The notes below the pieces were generated by a model, which was not told where the DNA came from, ran no database searches, and worked only from the letters and a program-made list of their open reading frames with translations. From Capra hircus (taxonomy: Eukaryota; Chordata; Mammalia; Artiodactyla; Bovidae), in contig NC_030831.1 of assembly GCF_001704415.2 (NCBI RefSeq), forward strand, positions 45,740,134 through 45,804,133: a stretch of 64,000 nt of DNA, written 5' to 3'. The translations under genes and the position numbers were made by a program. Below are positions 21,031 through 34,197 of the stretch, in pieces. How positions within the stretch are numbered: position 1 is the stretch's first letter; each line of letters begins with the position of its first letter.

Positions 21031-21737
21031 AAACTCTATTATAAGGTGTTTTGAAGAGAGGCCACTAGTCTAATTGGACTGGGAATTCGTGTTAATGTGA
21101 CTTTCCAGCTGACTAGGTTTTGGTTTATTCTGGTAACTTTGGTAATACACAGACAGCTGGTACTAATTGCTTCCTCTAAGATTTTCTCTATGTTTTTCTC
21201 ATTTCTTTCTCCTTGAACCCTCTGCAAACAGATGAGTGGCTGTGAAAGGGATTGAGGGACTCTGGCCAGAGTTACTCTCTGGTGTGTTCCAAAGGCCCAC
21301 AGCCTACTGTTTCTCAGTAGCTGCTACAAAAATGGGTGAGAGCTCTCCTTTCCTCTTCCTCCCTTAAGTTGAGATCCAGGCCAGTGGGATTACAAGGCAG
21401 ATTCTGCAGTCTGTCTTCCCTGTCTTTCCCGTTGCCTTTGCCTCTTTCCTCCTTGGTCCAGGTTGGTTTGCAGGAGCCTGGGTGTTGCCTCTGGTCCATC
21501 CTGAGTGGCCTTCTCCTTTACGATAGAGGAGGAAGCGGTGAGGCTTTCCAGCATGGGTGGATGGGTGTCTCAGTCCTTGTTGGGGAGGCCACCCAATTCT
21601 TTTGGAAAAGGAAGGAAAATCAAAGCTGTCCTTGCTTTACAAAGGTAGTCTTTACAGGACCAGAAAGGTGGTTTCAAAAATCCTTTCACCATTCCTAAAA
21701 CCTTCCCTGTTCATTTTATGAAGCTTGCAAATATTAA
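21031..21737. other. Unassigned sequence
   Basis: About 0.7 kb with a 120-codon plus-strand frame (21336-21698) lacking any recognisable domain. The composition is pyrimidine-rich. Treated as non-coding or old ERV interior. Confidence 0.4.
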
Positions 21738-22598
21738 AGCAACAGTTAGAAACTGGACATGGAACAACGGACCAATTCAAAATCGGGAAAGGAGTACATC
21801 AAGGCTGTATATTGTCACTCTGCTTATTTAACTTATACGCAGAGTACATTATGTGAAATGCTGGGCTGGATGAAGCACAAGCTGGAATCAAGATTGCCAG
21901 GAGAAATATCAATAACATCACATATGCAGATGACACCACACTAATGGCAGAAAGCAAAGAGGAACTAAAGAGTCTCTTAATGAAAGTGAGAAAGGAGAGC
22001 AAAAAAGCTGGCTTAAAACTCAACACTCAAAAAACAAAGATCATGGCATACAGTACCATCACTTCATGGCAAATAGATGGGGGAAAATGAAAACAGTGAT
22101 AGACTTTATTTTCTTGGGCTCCAAAATCACTATAGATGGTGATGGCAGTCGTGAAATTAAAGGACACTTGCTCCTTGGAAGAAAAGCTATGACAAACCTA
22201 GATAGCATATTAAAAACAGAGGTGAACCATAAAGAAGCCTAAGTGCCAAAGAATTGATGCTTTCTAATTGTGGTGCAGCAGAAGACTCTTAAGAGTCCCT
22301 TGAACTACAAGGAGATCAAACCACTGAATCCTAAAGGAAATCAACTCTGAATATTCATTGGAAGGACTGATGCCGAAGATGAAGCTCCTTTGGCCACCTA
22401 ATGTAAAGAGCTGACTCATTAGAAAAGATCCTGATGCTGGGAAAGATTAAAGGCAGGAGTAGAAGGAGGTGACAGAGGAAGAGATGGTTGGATGGCACCA
22501 TCAACTCAACAGATGAGAGTTTCAGCAAACTCTGGGAGTGGTGAAGGAGAGGGAAGCCTGGCATGTTGTAGTCAATGGGGTCCCAAAAAGCTGGACAT
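21738..22598 (+). mobile_element. BovB LINE, 5'-truncated, old
   Basis: Begins inside the reverse transcriptase (caacagttagaaactggacatgg) and runs through YADD (tatgcagatgac, about 21924) to the C-terminal region. Many indels and stops. The 3' end is overlaid by a Bov-A2 SINE. Confidence 0.88.
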
Positions 22599-22797
22599 GG
22601 TCCATGGGGTCGCTGAGAGTTGGACGCGACTCAGTGACTTCACTTTCACTTTTCACTTTCATGCATTGAAGAAGGAAATGGCAACCCACTCCAGTGTTCT
22701 TGCCTGGAGAATCCCAGGGAAGGGGGAGCCTGGTTGGCTGCCGTCTATGGGGTCGCACAGAGTCGGACACGACTGAAGCGACTTAGCAGAAACTTAG
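22599..22797 (+). mobile_element. Bov-A2 SINE
   Basis: ggtccatggggtcgctgagag...cactttcatgcattgaagaagg...gcgacttagcag. Young-looking second monomer. Confidence 0.88.
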
Positions 22798-23749
22798 CAG
22801 AAGGGAGTGAAAAGCAACAATGAAATATTAAACAAAGAGAAACAAAGACATCCTAGGAAGAATTTGCCTGCATCTTTGAGATGCAAATATTCTCTGTGGT
22901 CTTCTCAGAAAACTTATCTCTGCTGTCTTTTTGAAATGCAAGTTTTAGAGAGGGTGAAGAAATTTAGAAGTTGGCTTGCCCAAGGTAATTAGAAATTGCT
23001 TTTCCTGCAAATATTAATTATTTGGCCATTTAGCCAAGTGAGCCTGACTTGTTTCATCTGTGAGAACCCTAATTTTAATCCAACTTTTTTGTGAACTGAT
23101 GGGTTTTACATTGTGGTACCTGACTCAGAACTGAAATCTTGAAATAAGAACTGAGGCCTCACTGTTGGTGTGTTTATATGTATATGTAGTTGGATAACAT
23201 TGCCATGGTTGATTAGTAAAAGAACTCTATTTAATTGGCTTAAATCATAGCAATAAGTGCTTACAAACCAAACAATTCTAAATACAAAAAAAAAAAAAAT
23301 CAAGTTAAATGAGTTTCAAGTTCATATGAACTGGGAAATATTTAATATTAAATTAGTACCTGGTTTTAATCTTTGCTTGTTGGTCTAATTATAATAATAG
23401 AGATATGTCTTGAGTCATCAACATATTAAATATAATATAGAGTATAGTACCTTCATTGCCTCTAGGTTTAACATAAATAAGGTGTTATACCTGTTACAAA
23501 TTTGTCAGCAAGAAAAGTACCTCAATGTGGAAAAACTTTAAGGAAACTAAGATATGTGTTTTCAGTAGATGTGAGGCATTAAAAAAAAATACTGAGAGTT
23601 TTGTGTGTGGTTGGGAGTTACTATGTTTAAGATTAATTGAGCAAATTTTTAAAAATAAGAGGGTGTAAAATTTAAAGTTGACTTTTTTGTTAAAACAGAC
23701 AAGTTTTCTGAAGATGTTAAACTGCCTTTGTAACAGATTTCAAGTTTAT
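22798..23749. other. AT-rich unassigned sequence
   Basis: No gene or named repeat recognised. Poly-A of 14 near 23286. Could be degenerate ERV interior. Confidence 0.45.
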
Positions 23750-24045
23750 TTACCTCAGTTAGCAAAGAATCTGCCTGCAATACAGGAGACCCCAAGTCAA
23801 TTCCTGAGGCAGGAAGATCTGTGGGAGAAGGGATAGGCTACCCATTCCAGTATTCTTGGGCTTCCCTTGTGGCTCAGCCGGTAAAGGATCCTGCAATGCG
23901 GGAGACCTGGGTTCAATCCCTGGGTTGGGATAATCCCCTGGAGAAGGGAAAGGTATTCTGACCCGGAGAATTCCATGGACTGTATGGTCTGTGGGGTCAC
24001 AAGGAGTTGGACCCGACTGGGTGACTTTCACTTTCGCTTTTCAAA
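23750..24045 (+). mobile_element. Bov-tA SINE with doubled tRNA unit
   Basis: Two tRNA-Glu-like heads in tandem (gcaaagaatctgcctgcaat, then ggcttcccttgtggctcagccggtaaagg...gggttcaatccctgggttggg), then one Bov-A core and the ctttcactttcgctttt end. Confidence 0.85.
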
Positions 24046-24292
24046 CAATCTGTATTTGCTTTTGAAATCTTTCATTGTCAGTTTAAAAAATATTTTATTT
24101 TGGTGTTCCTTTGACAGGGCTTCCCAAATCAAATTATAATAAGGTTCCTCTGACCTCTAGCTAACTTTGGGGTGCTTGAGAGGATCCCTGAGTTACCCCA
24201 AAAGGAGATATTAAACTAATCAGGTTCATTTGGTAAATTAAACTATAAGGGAGGTGTTGTCAAATGAGTAATAAATTTTAAGTTATATGGCT

Positions 24293-24708
24293 CAGTTCAG
24301 TTCAGTTCAGTCGCTCAGTCGTGTCCGACTCTTTTCGACCTCATGAATCACAGCACGCCAGGCCTCCCTGTCCATCACCAACTCCTGGAGTTCACTCAGA
24401 CTCACGTCCATTGAGTCTGTGATGCCATCCAGCCATCTCATCCTCTGTCGTCCCCTTCTCCTCCTGCCCACAATCAGAGTCTTTTCCAATGAGTCAACTC
24501 TTCGCATGAGGTGGCCAAAGTACTGGAGTTTCAGCTTTAGCATCATTCCCTCCAAAGAAATCCCAGGGTTGATCTCCTTCAGAATGGACTGGTTGGATCT
24601 CCTTGCAGTCCAAGGGACTCTCAAGAGTCTTCTCCAACACCACAGTTCAAAAGCATCAATTCTTCGGCACTCAGCTTTCTTCACAGTCCAATTCTCACAT
24701 CCATACAT
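24293..24708 (-). mobile_element. BovB LINE 3' fragment
   Basis: Antisense C-terminal coding part plus the 3' end (gttcagttcagttcagtcgctcag). 5'-truncated at catccatacat. Only about 0.4 kb long and weakly diverged. Confidence 0.9.
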
Positions 24709-25084
24709 AAATGGTATGATTATAGGGATTATGTTGAGTTCTTAAGAATCTGATATGTTCTTGTAGAATATTATCAGCCATAATTTTAGTTATCTGAAGG
24801 TGTTTTACATCACAGAAATAATCAGGTTTTTTTTTTGTCAATTGCATTGTAATCAGATTTGAACTTGCCTTCTTTAAGTCTTTTCTTAATATAGACAGTT
24901 TTGGTTTCACTCTGATGCCATGAAAAAATGACTCCTCTTCAAGGACTTTTGGATAAATACAAGTTTCTGACTTACAGAATATAATACTGAACTGAGAAAA
25001 ATTGAAGAATTCTAATGAGAAACTTGATGACTTCATTAAGCTGTTAACAAAAAGGATTATTTACATAGAACTAAACAAACTGGC
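24709..25084. other. Unassigned sequence
   Basis: No gene or repeat recognised. Confidence 0.5.
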
Positions 25085-25318
25085 AATGGCACCCCACTCC
25101 AGTACTCTTGCCTGGAAAATCCCATGGATGGAGGAGCCTGGTAGGCTGCAGTCCATGGGGTCGCTAAGAGTCGGACACGACTGAGTAACTTCACTTTCCC
25201 TTTTCATTTTCATGCATTGGAGAAGGAAATGGCAACCCACTCCAGTGTTCTTGCCTGGAGAATCCCAGGGACGGGGGAGCCTGGTGGGCTGCGTCTATGG
25301 GATTGCACAGAGTCAGAC
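25085..25318 (+). mobile_element. Bov-A2 SINE
   Basis: Two Bov-A monomers; the 3' end is degraded (gagtcagacttcag). Confidence 0.9.
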
Positions 25319-26017
25319 TTCAGCTTCAATTAATTATGACTTGCAATAGTTTGGTAGATTATGCTTTTTGAAACATTTATCTTTTTCTCTCTACCTGGTT
25401 GATCCTTCCAGAGACATAAGTTTATCTCAAAGATTAATCTCTTCATAAGTGTGCATGACCAGTACAGTGAAACTGCTGATAGCTCATTAAATCAGTTGGT
25501 CACTTGATTATTGTAATGGGATAACAACTAGTTATCATAATCATTGTTTAAATTTGTCCTTTGTTTTCAAATTGGGCTTGTGTCTCCCTGCTGCACTATG
25601 TCACTGTCTTAATTAGTTATATCTTGCTTAATTTATATGATTGTTGTCTCTTTCAGTAACCAATGCATTACAGGCCTCCAACAAAACTTCTATGGCTAAA
25701 CATTTGAGAAAATCACATTTGTAACATAAAATGATTGCCATAGTGTGATTCTAGGTACAGGAAGAAGCAACAAGGGAAAATATCTCCTGGATAGAGTTAG
25801 AATCCAGAGAATTTTTAATTATTGATGAGCCTGAGTCCAAAACTTAATACTTGGAGTGACATAGCAAGATTTATTTTACCTGAACTGAGATGAGCCTCCC
25901 AGAACCATGACAAAAGTTGATCATGAAATGTCTACCAAATATTGGTCAAATTCAGGTTCAAGAGGCGAAGACCTGAGGAATGGAATCAGCAATTGCAGCC
26001 CTTCAACGTGAGCCAGT
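25319..26017. other. Unassigned sequence
   Basis: No gene recognised. Weak impression of degenerate ERV sequence around 25650-25800, not enough to name. Confidence 0.4.
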
Positions 26018-26106
26018 GAACCCCAAGGAAGGGGAATGCCTGTCATGTTGCAGTCCATGGGGTCACAAAGAGCTGGACACAACTTAGCAACTAAACAACA
26101 GCAAAG
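26018..26106 (+). mobile_element. BovB/Bov-A 3' tail fragment
   Basis: Only the last 90 bp: catgttgcagtccatggggtcacaaagagctggacacaacttagcaact, ending in an AACAACAGCAA tail. Confidence 0.8.
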
Positions 26107-26314
26107 GTGGAACTTGAGTGTAGAGAACCCTTTTTTTTTTTTAATAAAAAGGCTTGTTTCCTTATTTATCTTGTAAACTATGTCCATGTTTAAAATAAAT
26201 AAAATTTGTCAATATTTTTACCTTGATAAAAATTACTGCTCAATTATAAATTTTGAAATATAATTTAAAACAAATATTCATAACATAGGAGTGAAATACC
26301 AGAACAATCCAAAT

Positions 26315-26545
26315 GTTACCAATAGAATGCCATACATCACTGAAAATGAATGAACTACAGCTCGTATATCCACGTGGATAAAGCTTAATAACAAAATATT
26401 AAGCACAAAAAGTAACAAAGTATGTATACTGTATAATTCCATTTGTATAAACATCAGAACTACAGTCTTAATTTATGGCGAATATATAGGTGGTAAAATC
26501 AAGGGAATGATTAACAGAAAATTCAGGACAATGGTTATCTCTTGC
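26315..26545 (+). mobile_element. Ancient L1 (L1M) 3' UTR fragment
   Basis: gccatacatcactgaaaatgaatgaact, then gtatactgtataattccatttgtataa and acaatggttatctcttgc. This is the layout of old L1M 3' ends. Confidence 0.6.
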
Positions 26546-26659
26546 AAAGAGAGAAGATGTGATCAAGGAGCAACCAAGTGACTATTTAATAATGTTTATT
26601 GCTAAGCAAGGTTGTATTACCAAGCATTTGTTTCACTGTGTGTGTGTGTGTTTAACTGT

Positions 26660-27190
26660 GAAATACTTTCACACAGTCTTTTGTGTTCCAGTTATGTATT
26701 GCTTCTTAACAAGTTACCAAAAATTTAGTGTCTTAAAACAAAGATTTAAGATTTTCTTAGGATTGTACTTGTTGACCAGGCTCAGCTGGGAGATTCTTCT
26801 GCTCTCTGAGGTGTTGCCTGGGGTCACTCTTGAGTCTGTGTTTAGCCAGGAGGTTGGCTGGGGCTAGGAACATCTAAAACAGCTTAACTCACAGGTCTGG
26901 AACCTCAGCTGGAATGACTGGCAAGGCTGGGGGCTGACTAAGCCTCCCTCTGTCTACATAGTCTCTGTCCCTTCTGTAGTCCACCCCAAGCTCCTTTAAC
27001 TGGCAGCTGGCTAGCGAGGGAATAAAAGCAGAAGCTGGCAAGTCTCATAAAGTTCAAGGTTGGCAGTCTCAGTGTGTCACTTCCACCATATTCTGTGGAT
27101 AAATTCAAGCCACAAGAGCAACCCAGACTCAAGGGGAAAAGAAACCAACTCCACCTCTTAAAGGAGAAGCGTCATTATGATGCAGTGATA
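26660..27190. mobile_element. Ancient mammalian repeat, family not named
   Basis: Resembles a widespread old mammalian interspersed repeat: gttatgtattgcttcttaacaagttacc...agtgtcttaaaacaa, a middle ctcagctgggag block, and a terminal cacttccaccatattctgtgg...ctccacctcttaaagg block. I cannot assign the family by eye. Confidence 0.5.
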
Positions 27191-27494
27191 AGAGGGACTG
27201 TTTTCAGTCACGTTTGCAGACAAAAGATCACAGTAGTATATCGGAGGATCTAAGGATTAACAAGTTTTTTAAAGGTGTATGTAATAAGAAAGGCACAAGA
27301 AATACGAAGGGAACTATAAATGAAGGGTTGATTTAAAGTACCTGGTCTCTAAAAATCAAAATATAAAACTTATGTAATTCTATTTTGAATACCAATGGTT
27401 ATTTTTCCATTGGAAAATGAATTTTAATTAGATGAATAAAATTTTAATTGGATAATAAATTTACAAGCCAGGAAGAAAGATCTAACCAGAAATT

Positions 27495-27612
27495 AACTTT
27501 GCTGGCACCTTGATCTTGGGACTTCCTAGCCTCAGAACCATGAGAAATAAACTTCTGCTGTTTAAGCCATTCAATCTATGATATTTTGTTACAGCTGCCT
27601 GAGAAGATTAAA
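27495..27612 (+). mobile_element. MaLR (MLT1-type) LTR end
   Basis: tggcaccttgatcttgggacttcctagcctcagaaccatgagaaataaacttctgctgtttaagcca is the characteristic 3' end of MLT1-type LTRs, including the AATAAA. Confidence 0.75.
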
Positions 27613-27639
27613 GTGTTATGTATATATATATATATAGTA

Positions 27640-28290
27640 AGGGCAAAGAACATCTTCTTATCTAATATTGAGAATCTAGAAGCTATAAAAGAAGATAGAT
27701 ATATTTGGTAATGAAAATTACAAAGAAAACATAAGCCCTTTGAACAGAAAAATGGGCCACAAACAAACAATAGTAAACAATCGCCCAAGGAAAAATATTT
27801 ATAATGTGGGTAATATAAAGTTAACACCTAAAATATGTAAACAGATCTTGCAAATATCATAAGAAAAAGATAATTATAGAAAATCAGACAAAATCAAATT
27901 ACTTTTAAAAAATCCACATAGGAGCAAATCCAAATGGCCAGCAATAATAAGATGCTCAAATTCACAGGAAATAAATGTTACAAAATAACTAAATATCACT
28001 TTATCCCTTCCTAACAAGTAAAAAACCAAAAGCTAAAACTCTTACTTCTGATATGGACATAGAGGAACAGTATTTTCAAACATAGCTGATGGAAATGTCA
28101 AGCATCACAACTAATTTAGATAGCCATGTAGCACTGTCACTAAAGCTGAAAATGTATATGTTCTTTGACCTAACAATACCACTTTAAGAAACCTATCCTA
28201 TAGAAATGAAATCACTATACAGAAGGACATATATTCAAGGGCATTTGTAGCAGAATTGTTCACAATGGGGGAAAAATGGAAACAAATGGA
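27640..28290 (+). mobile_element. Old L1M ORF2 3' part
   Basis: Diverged L1M: aaatccaaatggccagcaataataagatgctcaaattc, ccactttaagaaacctatcctatagaaatgaaatc, and gttcacaatgggggaaaaatggaaacaaatgga. Confidence 0.65.
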
Positions 28291-28701
28291 CTGAGGGTTA
28301 ACTAAGCCTGCCTGACTTCTTACAGCAGTCAGTGCATTACAACAAAAAGACTCACACAGTCCACATAGGGAGCATATAGATCTGGTGATAAGAGGGGAGT
28401 GCATTTCTGGGATGTAAAGGATGTCCCCTTTAAGACCCCACTTCTATAAAGCTGGGAAACATAATCAAACCACTAGATACATAAAAATAAAAACAGCAAG
28501 TTAGGCATAATGAGATGACAGAGGAACATGTTCCAGATGAAAGAACAGGATAAAGCCCCAGGAGAAAAACGAAGTGAAGTGGAGATAGGCAATCTACCCA
28601 AAAGAGTACAGATTTATAATTGTAAACATCAAAGAACTCAGGAGAAGAATGGATACTCAGAGCAAGAAGTTAGAAGTTTTAAACAAAGAGTTAGAAAATA
28701 G

Positions 28702-28912
28702 AAGGGGCTTCCCTGGTGACTCAGTGGTAAAGAATCTGCTTATCAATGTAGGAGTGGCAGGTTTGATGCCTAGGTCAAGAAGATTCCTCTGGAGAAGAAA
28801 ATGCAGTATTCTTGCCTGGGAAATCCCATGGACAGAGGAAGCCGGTGGGCTACAGTTCATGGGATTGCAAAAGAGTCGGACATAGTTTAGCAACTAACAA
28901 CAGTAACAGAAA
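28702..28912 (+). mobile_element. Bov-tA SINE in host L1
   Basis: ggcttccctggtgactcagtggtaaagaatctg to gtcggacatagtttagcaact, inserted in L1 ORF1. Imperfect flanking repeats (agaaaatagaa / agaaaagagaa). Confidence 0.88.
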
Positions 28913-30213
28913 AGAGAAAGAACAATCAAACAGAAATGAAGAATACAATAACTAAAATGAAAAATACACTAGAAGAAGTCAGCAGTAAACTAAATGATAC
29001 AAAGAAACAGGCAAGTGAACTGGGAGAGAAGTGGAAATCACTGTTACTGAATGGAAAAAAAAAAGAAATGAAAGTTTAAGAGATCTGGGACTTCTTCTAG
29101 CACACTAATATTTGTATCATAAGAATCCCAGAAGAAGAGAGAAAGATGCTGAGATCATATTTTGAAACATAACAGCTGAAAACTTCCTTAATGCAAGAAA
29201 GGAACAGACATCCTTAATGCAAGAAAGGAACAGACATCCAAATCCAGAAACCAAAGGGCATCCCAGAGAGAACCAACCCAAAGAGTACAGAGACACACTG
29301 AAAATTAAAATAACAAGAACTAAAAATATAGACTATTCAAAGCAGTAAGGAGGAAAGAAATAAGGTATAAACAACGGAATTCTCATAAAGCTATGAGCTG
29401 ACTTTTCAGCAGAAATTCTGCAGATGAGAAGGGAGTGGCACAATATATTTAAAGTGATGAAAGGAAAAACCAACAGTCAAGAATGCTCTACAAAGTGAGG
29501 CTCTCTTTCAGAGTTGATGGGGAGCTCAAAAGTTTTATAAACAAGCAAAATATAAAAGAATTTAGCATCACCAAACCACCTTAACAAAACATGGTCAATG
29601 GGCTTTTCTATGCAAGAAAAAAAACAAACAAACAAACTAGAAACGTGAAAAATGCAAAAGGAAAAAGCTCATCAGTAAAGGCAAATATACAGCCAAGGTA
29701 CTAAATCATCCATGCATGAAGCTAATAGAAAAGTTAAAAGACAAAAGTAGTAAAATCATCTGTATCCACATTAAGCAGTTAAAACAAAACAATTAGATGT
29801 AAAATACATCAAAAACAGTAATTGTGAGAAGAGAGTACAAATGCAGGGCTGTTAAAATGTAATTGAAATAAGAGGTCAGCAACTTAAAATGATCACACAT
29901 ATTACATACTGCTATATATAAATGTCATGGAAATCACAAAACAAAAATCTATAATAGATACTCACAGGGAAAACAAAAAAAGGAAGCCAAACATAACACT
30001 AAAGATAGCCACCATATCCCAGGGGAAGATAGCAAAGGAAGACAAAAGAACTATAAAAACATTCAAAATCCAATTAACAAATTGGCAATAAGAACATACA
30101 TATCAATAATTATTTATGCTCTAAACATAAATAGACTAAATGCTCCAATCAAAAACCACAGAGTGATTAAATGGATACAAAAACAAGATTGTATAGATGT
30201 TGCCTATAAGAGA

Positions 30214-30402
30214 GTCACATCCGATTCTGTGACTCCATGGACTGAAGCCTACCAGGTTCCTCTGTCTGTGAGATTTCCCAGATAAGAATAATGAAGTGGG
30301 TTGCCATATCCTTCTCAAGGGGATCTTTCAGACCCAGAGATCAAACCTGAGTATCTCACAATGCAGGCAGATTTTTACCGTCTGTGCCACCAGGGAAGCT
30401 GG
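30214..30402 (-). mobile_element. Bov-tA SINE in host L1
   Basis: Antisense Bov-tA ending accgtctgtgccaccagggaagc, within the L1 endonuclease region. Confidence 0.88.
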
Positions 30403-30671
30403 TATATGTGACAAACTAGACTTTCAAACAAAGACTGTTACAACAGATGAAGAAAGACATTACAAAATGATCAGGGGACAAATACAAGAAGATGCAACAA
30501 TTATAAATATATATGCACCCAACATAGGAACACCTAAATATATAAAACAAATAACAGACATAAGAGGAGAAACTGATAGTAACACAACAATAGTAGGGGC
30601 CTTTAGCACCCCACTTATATCAATGGATAGATCATCAAGAAAGAAAATCAATAATAACACCGGCCTTAACT

Positions 30672-31868
30672 CCCTGATGTTCAAGCTGGTTTTAGAAAAG
30701 GCAGAGGAACCAGAGATCAAATTGCCAACATCCGCTGGATCATGGAAAAAGCAAGAGAGTTCCAGAAAAACATCTATTTCTGCTTTCTTGACTATGCCAA
30801 AGCCTTTGACTGTGTGGATCACAATAAAATGTGGAAAATTCTGAAAGAGATGGGAATACCAGACCACCTGACCTGCCTCTTGAGAAACCTATATGCAGGT
30901 CAGGAAGCAACAGTTAGAACTGGACATGGAACAACAGACTGGTTCCAAATAGGAAAAAGGAGTATGTCAACCTGTATATTGTCACCCTGCTTATTTAACT
31001 TCTATGGAGAGTACATCGTGAGAAACGCTGGACTGGAAGAAACAGGCTGGAATCAAGATAGCTAGGGGAAATATCAATAACCTCAGCTATGCAGATGACA
31101 CCACCCTTATGGCAGAAAGTGAAGAGGAACTAAAAAGCCTCTTGATGAAAGTGAAAGAGGAGAGTGCAAAAGTTGACTTAAAGCTCAACATTCAGAAAAC
31201 GAAGATCATGGCATCCGGTCCCATCACTTCATGGGAAATAGATGGGGAAACAGTGGAAACAGTGTCAGACTTTATTTTTGGGGGCTCCAAAATCACTGCA
31301 GATGGTGACTGCAGCCATGAAATTAAAAGATGCTACTCCTTGGAAGGAAGGTCATGACCAACCTAGATAGCTATTCAAAAGCAGAGCCATTACTTTGCCG
31401 ACTAAGGTTCGTCTAGTCAAGGCTATGGTTTTTCCAGTGGTCATGTATGGATGTGAGAGTTGGACTGTGAAGAAGGCTGAGTGCCAAAGAATTGATGCTT
31501 TTGAACTGTGGTGTTGGAGAAGACTCTTGAGAGTCCCTTGGACTGCAAGAAGATCCAACCAGTCCATTCTGAAGGAGATCAGCCTTGGGATTTCTTTGGA
31601 AGCAATGATGCTAATGCTGAAACTCCTGTACTTTGGCCACCTCATGCGAAGAGCTGACTCATTGGAAAAGACTCTGATGCTGGGAGGGATTGTGGGCAGG
31701 AGGAGAAGGGGACGACCGAGGATGAGATGGCTAGATGGCATCACGGACTCAATGGACATGAGTCTGAGTGAACTCTGGGAGATGGTGATGACCAGGGAGG
31801 CCTGGCGTGCTGCGATTCATGGGGTGGCAAAGAGTCGGACACGACTGAGCGACTGAACTGAATTGAAC
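30672..31868 (+). mobile_element. BovB LINE, 5'-truncated, in host L1
   Basis: Starts in the reverse transcriptase (gatgttcaagctggttttagaaaaggcagagg) and ends at the BovB 3' end (cgactgagcgactgaactgaattgaact). The YADD box is present (tatgcagatgac, about 31088), but indels separate the frames 30742-31065, 31109-31357 and 31395-31856. Relatively young. Confidence 0.92.
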
Positions 31869-32197
31869 TAAATGAAACGACCAGATATATATATAAAGAG
31901 AGTCTATATATAATATATATATGTCCATGAAAAAGCAGCAAAATACACATTCTTTTCAAGTGCACGTGGAACACTCTACAGGACAGATTACATGTTAAGC
32001 CACAAAACAAGTCTCAGTAAACATAAGAAAATTTAAATGATATCAAGCATCTTTTTCAACCACAAGACTAGAAATTAACTTCAAGGAAAAAAACTGCAAA
32101 AAAAAAAAAACAGAAACACATGAAAGTTAAACAACATGTTACGAAAGAACCAATCAACCACTGAAGAAATCCACATTTTAAAAATACCTAGAGACAG

Positions 32198-32398
32198 ATG
32201 CTTCCCCGGTGGCTCAGAGGGTAAAGAGTCTGCCTGTAGTGCAGGAGACCCATGTTCGATCCCTGAGTTGGGAAGATCCCATGGAGAAGGAAATGGCGAC
32301 CCACTCCAGTATTCTTGCCTGGAAAATCCCATGGGTGGAGGAGCCTGGCAGGCTACAGTCCATGGGGTGGCAGAGTCGGACACAACTGAGTGACATCA
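32198..32398 (+). mobile_element. Bov-tA SINE in host L1
   Basis: cttccccggtggctcagagggtaaag to gacacaactgagtgacatca. Flanked by CTAGAGACA on both sides (32188 and 32399). Confidence 0.92.
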
Positions 32399-32715
32399 CT
32401 AGAGACAAATGAAAAGGAAAACAAAATGATCCAAAACTCTATAGGATTTAGCAAAAGCAGTTCTAACAGAGTAGTTTATAGTGATATTAATACAAGCCTA
32501 TTTCAGGAAACAAGAAAAATATCAAGTAAACAATGTGAACTTAACCTAAAGAAACTAGAAAAAGAACAAACAAAATTCAAAATTAATATAAGGAAAGAAA
32601 TCATAAAGCTCAGAGCAGAAATACCCTAGAGATTAAAAAAAATAATTAAACCTAAGAGCTGATTTTTGAAAAGATAATAGAATTTGTAAACCTTTAGCCA
32701 GACTTGTCAGAAAAA

Positions 32716-34015
32716 AAAAAAAAAAGCAAGGTGCCATAAATATGAGATTGGACATTATAAAACTCCTAGAGGAAAAACATAGAACTCTCTCTGACATATA
32801 TTGCAGCAATATCTTTTTCTATCCATCTTCCAAAATAATGGAAATAAATACAAAAATGAACAAATAAGACTTGCTTAAATTCAAAAACTTTTGTACAGCA
32901 AGGGAAAAACAAGCAAAATGAAAAGACAACATACAGATTAGGAGAAAATATTTGCAAATGATGTGACTGAGAAGGGACTAGTCTCCAAAATCTACAAATA
33001 GCTCATGAAACTTATAATCAAAACACACAACCCAATCAAAAAATGGGCAGAAGACTTAAACAGACATTTCTCCAAAGAAGACATACAGATGGCCAGGAGG
33101 CACATGAAAATGTGTTCAACAATCCCAATTATTAGAGAATGCAACAAGATAGCACCACACATTTGTCAAAATGACCATCATTTAAAAATCCACAAACAAT
33201 AGATGCTAGAGGGGGTGTAGAAAGAAGAAAACTCTCCTACACTGTTGGTGGGAATGTAAATCGGTAGAGCCATTATGGAGAACAGTATGGAGGTTCCTTA
33301 AAAAACTAAAAATGGAGTTACCACATGACCCTGCAATTCCACTCCTGGGCATACATCAGAGAAAAATATGATCCAAAAGCATGCATGTACTCCAATGTTC
33401 ACTGTGGCACTGCTTACAACAGCCAAAACATGGAAGCAACCTAAATGTCCATCAGGAGAGGGGTAAAGAAGATGTTATATATACATACAATGGAGTATTA
33501 CTCAGCCATTAAAAAGATTGAAATAATACCATTTGCAGTAACATGGATGGAACTAAAAATTGTCATACTGAATGAAGTAAGTCAAACAGAGGAGAAATAT
33601 CATATAACATCCCTTATATGTAACATAACATCCCATATATTTAAAAAATGAAACAAATGAAATTATTTGCAAGGCAGAAACAGACTCACAGATTTAGAGA
33701 ATGAACTTGTGGTTGTCAGAGGGAAGGATAGGGAGAAGAGATAGTTTGGAATGGACATGTACACACTGCTACATTTAAAACAGATAACCAACAAGGACCT
33801 ACTGTATAGCACAGAGAACACTGCTCAGTGTTACGTGGTAACCTTGATGGGATGGGAGTTTGGGTGAGAATAGGTACGTGTGTATATATGACTGAATCAT
33901 TTTGCTGTTCACCTGAAATATTATAACATTGTTAATTGGATATACTCAAGTACAAAATAAAAAGTTTAAAAGTAAGAAAAAATAAAAATAAATTAAAAAT
34001 TATGGAGGACTCTCC
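32716..34015 (+). mobile_element. 5'-truncated L1 inserted in host L1
   Basis: After an A-run in the host linker region the sequence jumps to the ORF2 C-terminal part (cattataaaactcctagagg), continues through the 3' UTR (about 33660-33930) and ends in an A-rich tail (33955-34005). Host L1 linker sequence then resumes (ctcaagtcaataaagtcagg). No clean TSD found. Confidence 0.75.
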
Positions 34016-34197
34016 CCCCCAAAAAAGGAGAGGTCTCAAGTCAATAAAGTCAGGAATGAAAAAAGAGAAGCTACAACTGACATCACAGAAATACAAAGAT
34101 TCATGAGACTGTGACAAATAACTATATGCCAGTGAAATGGACAACCTGGAAGAAATGGACTAATTCCTAGAATATACAATCTCCCAAGACTGAACCT

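Noticed and set aside
23880..23940. tRNA-like A and B box sequence
   Set aside because: This is the tRNA-Glu-derived head of a Bov-tA SINE, as are similar stretches near 32200, 34200, 48190 and 58090-58270. Not tRNA genes.
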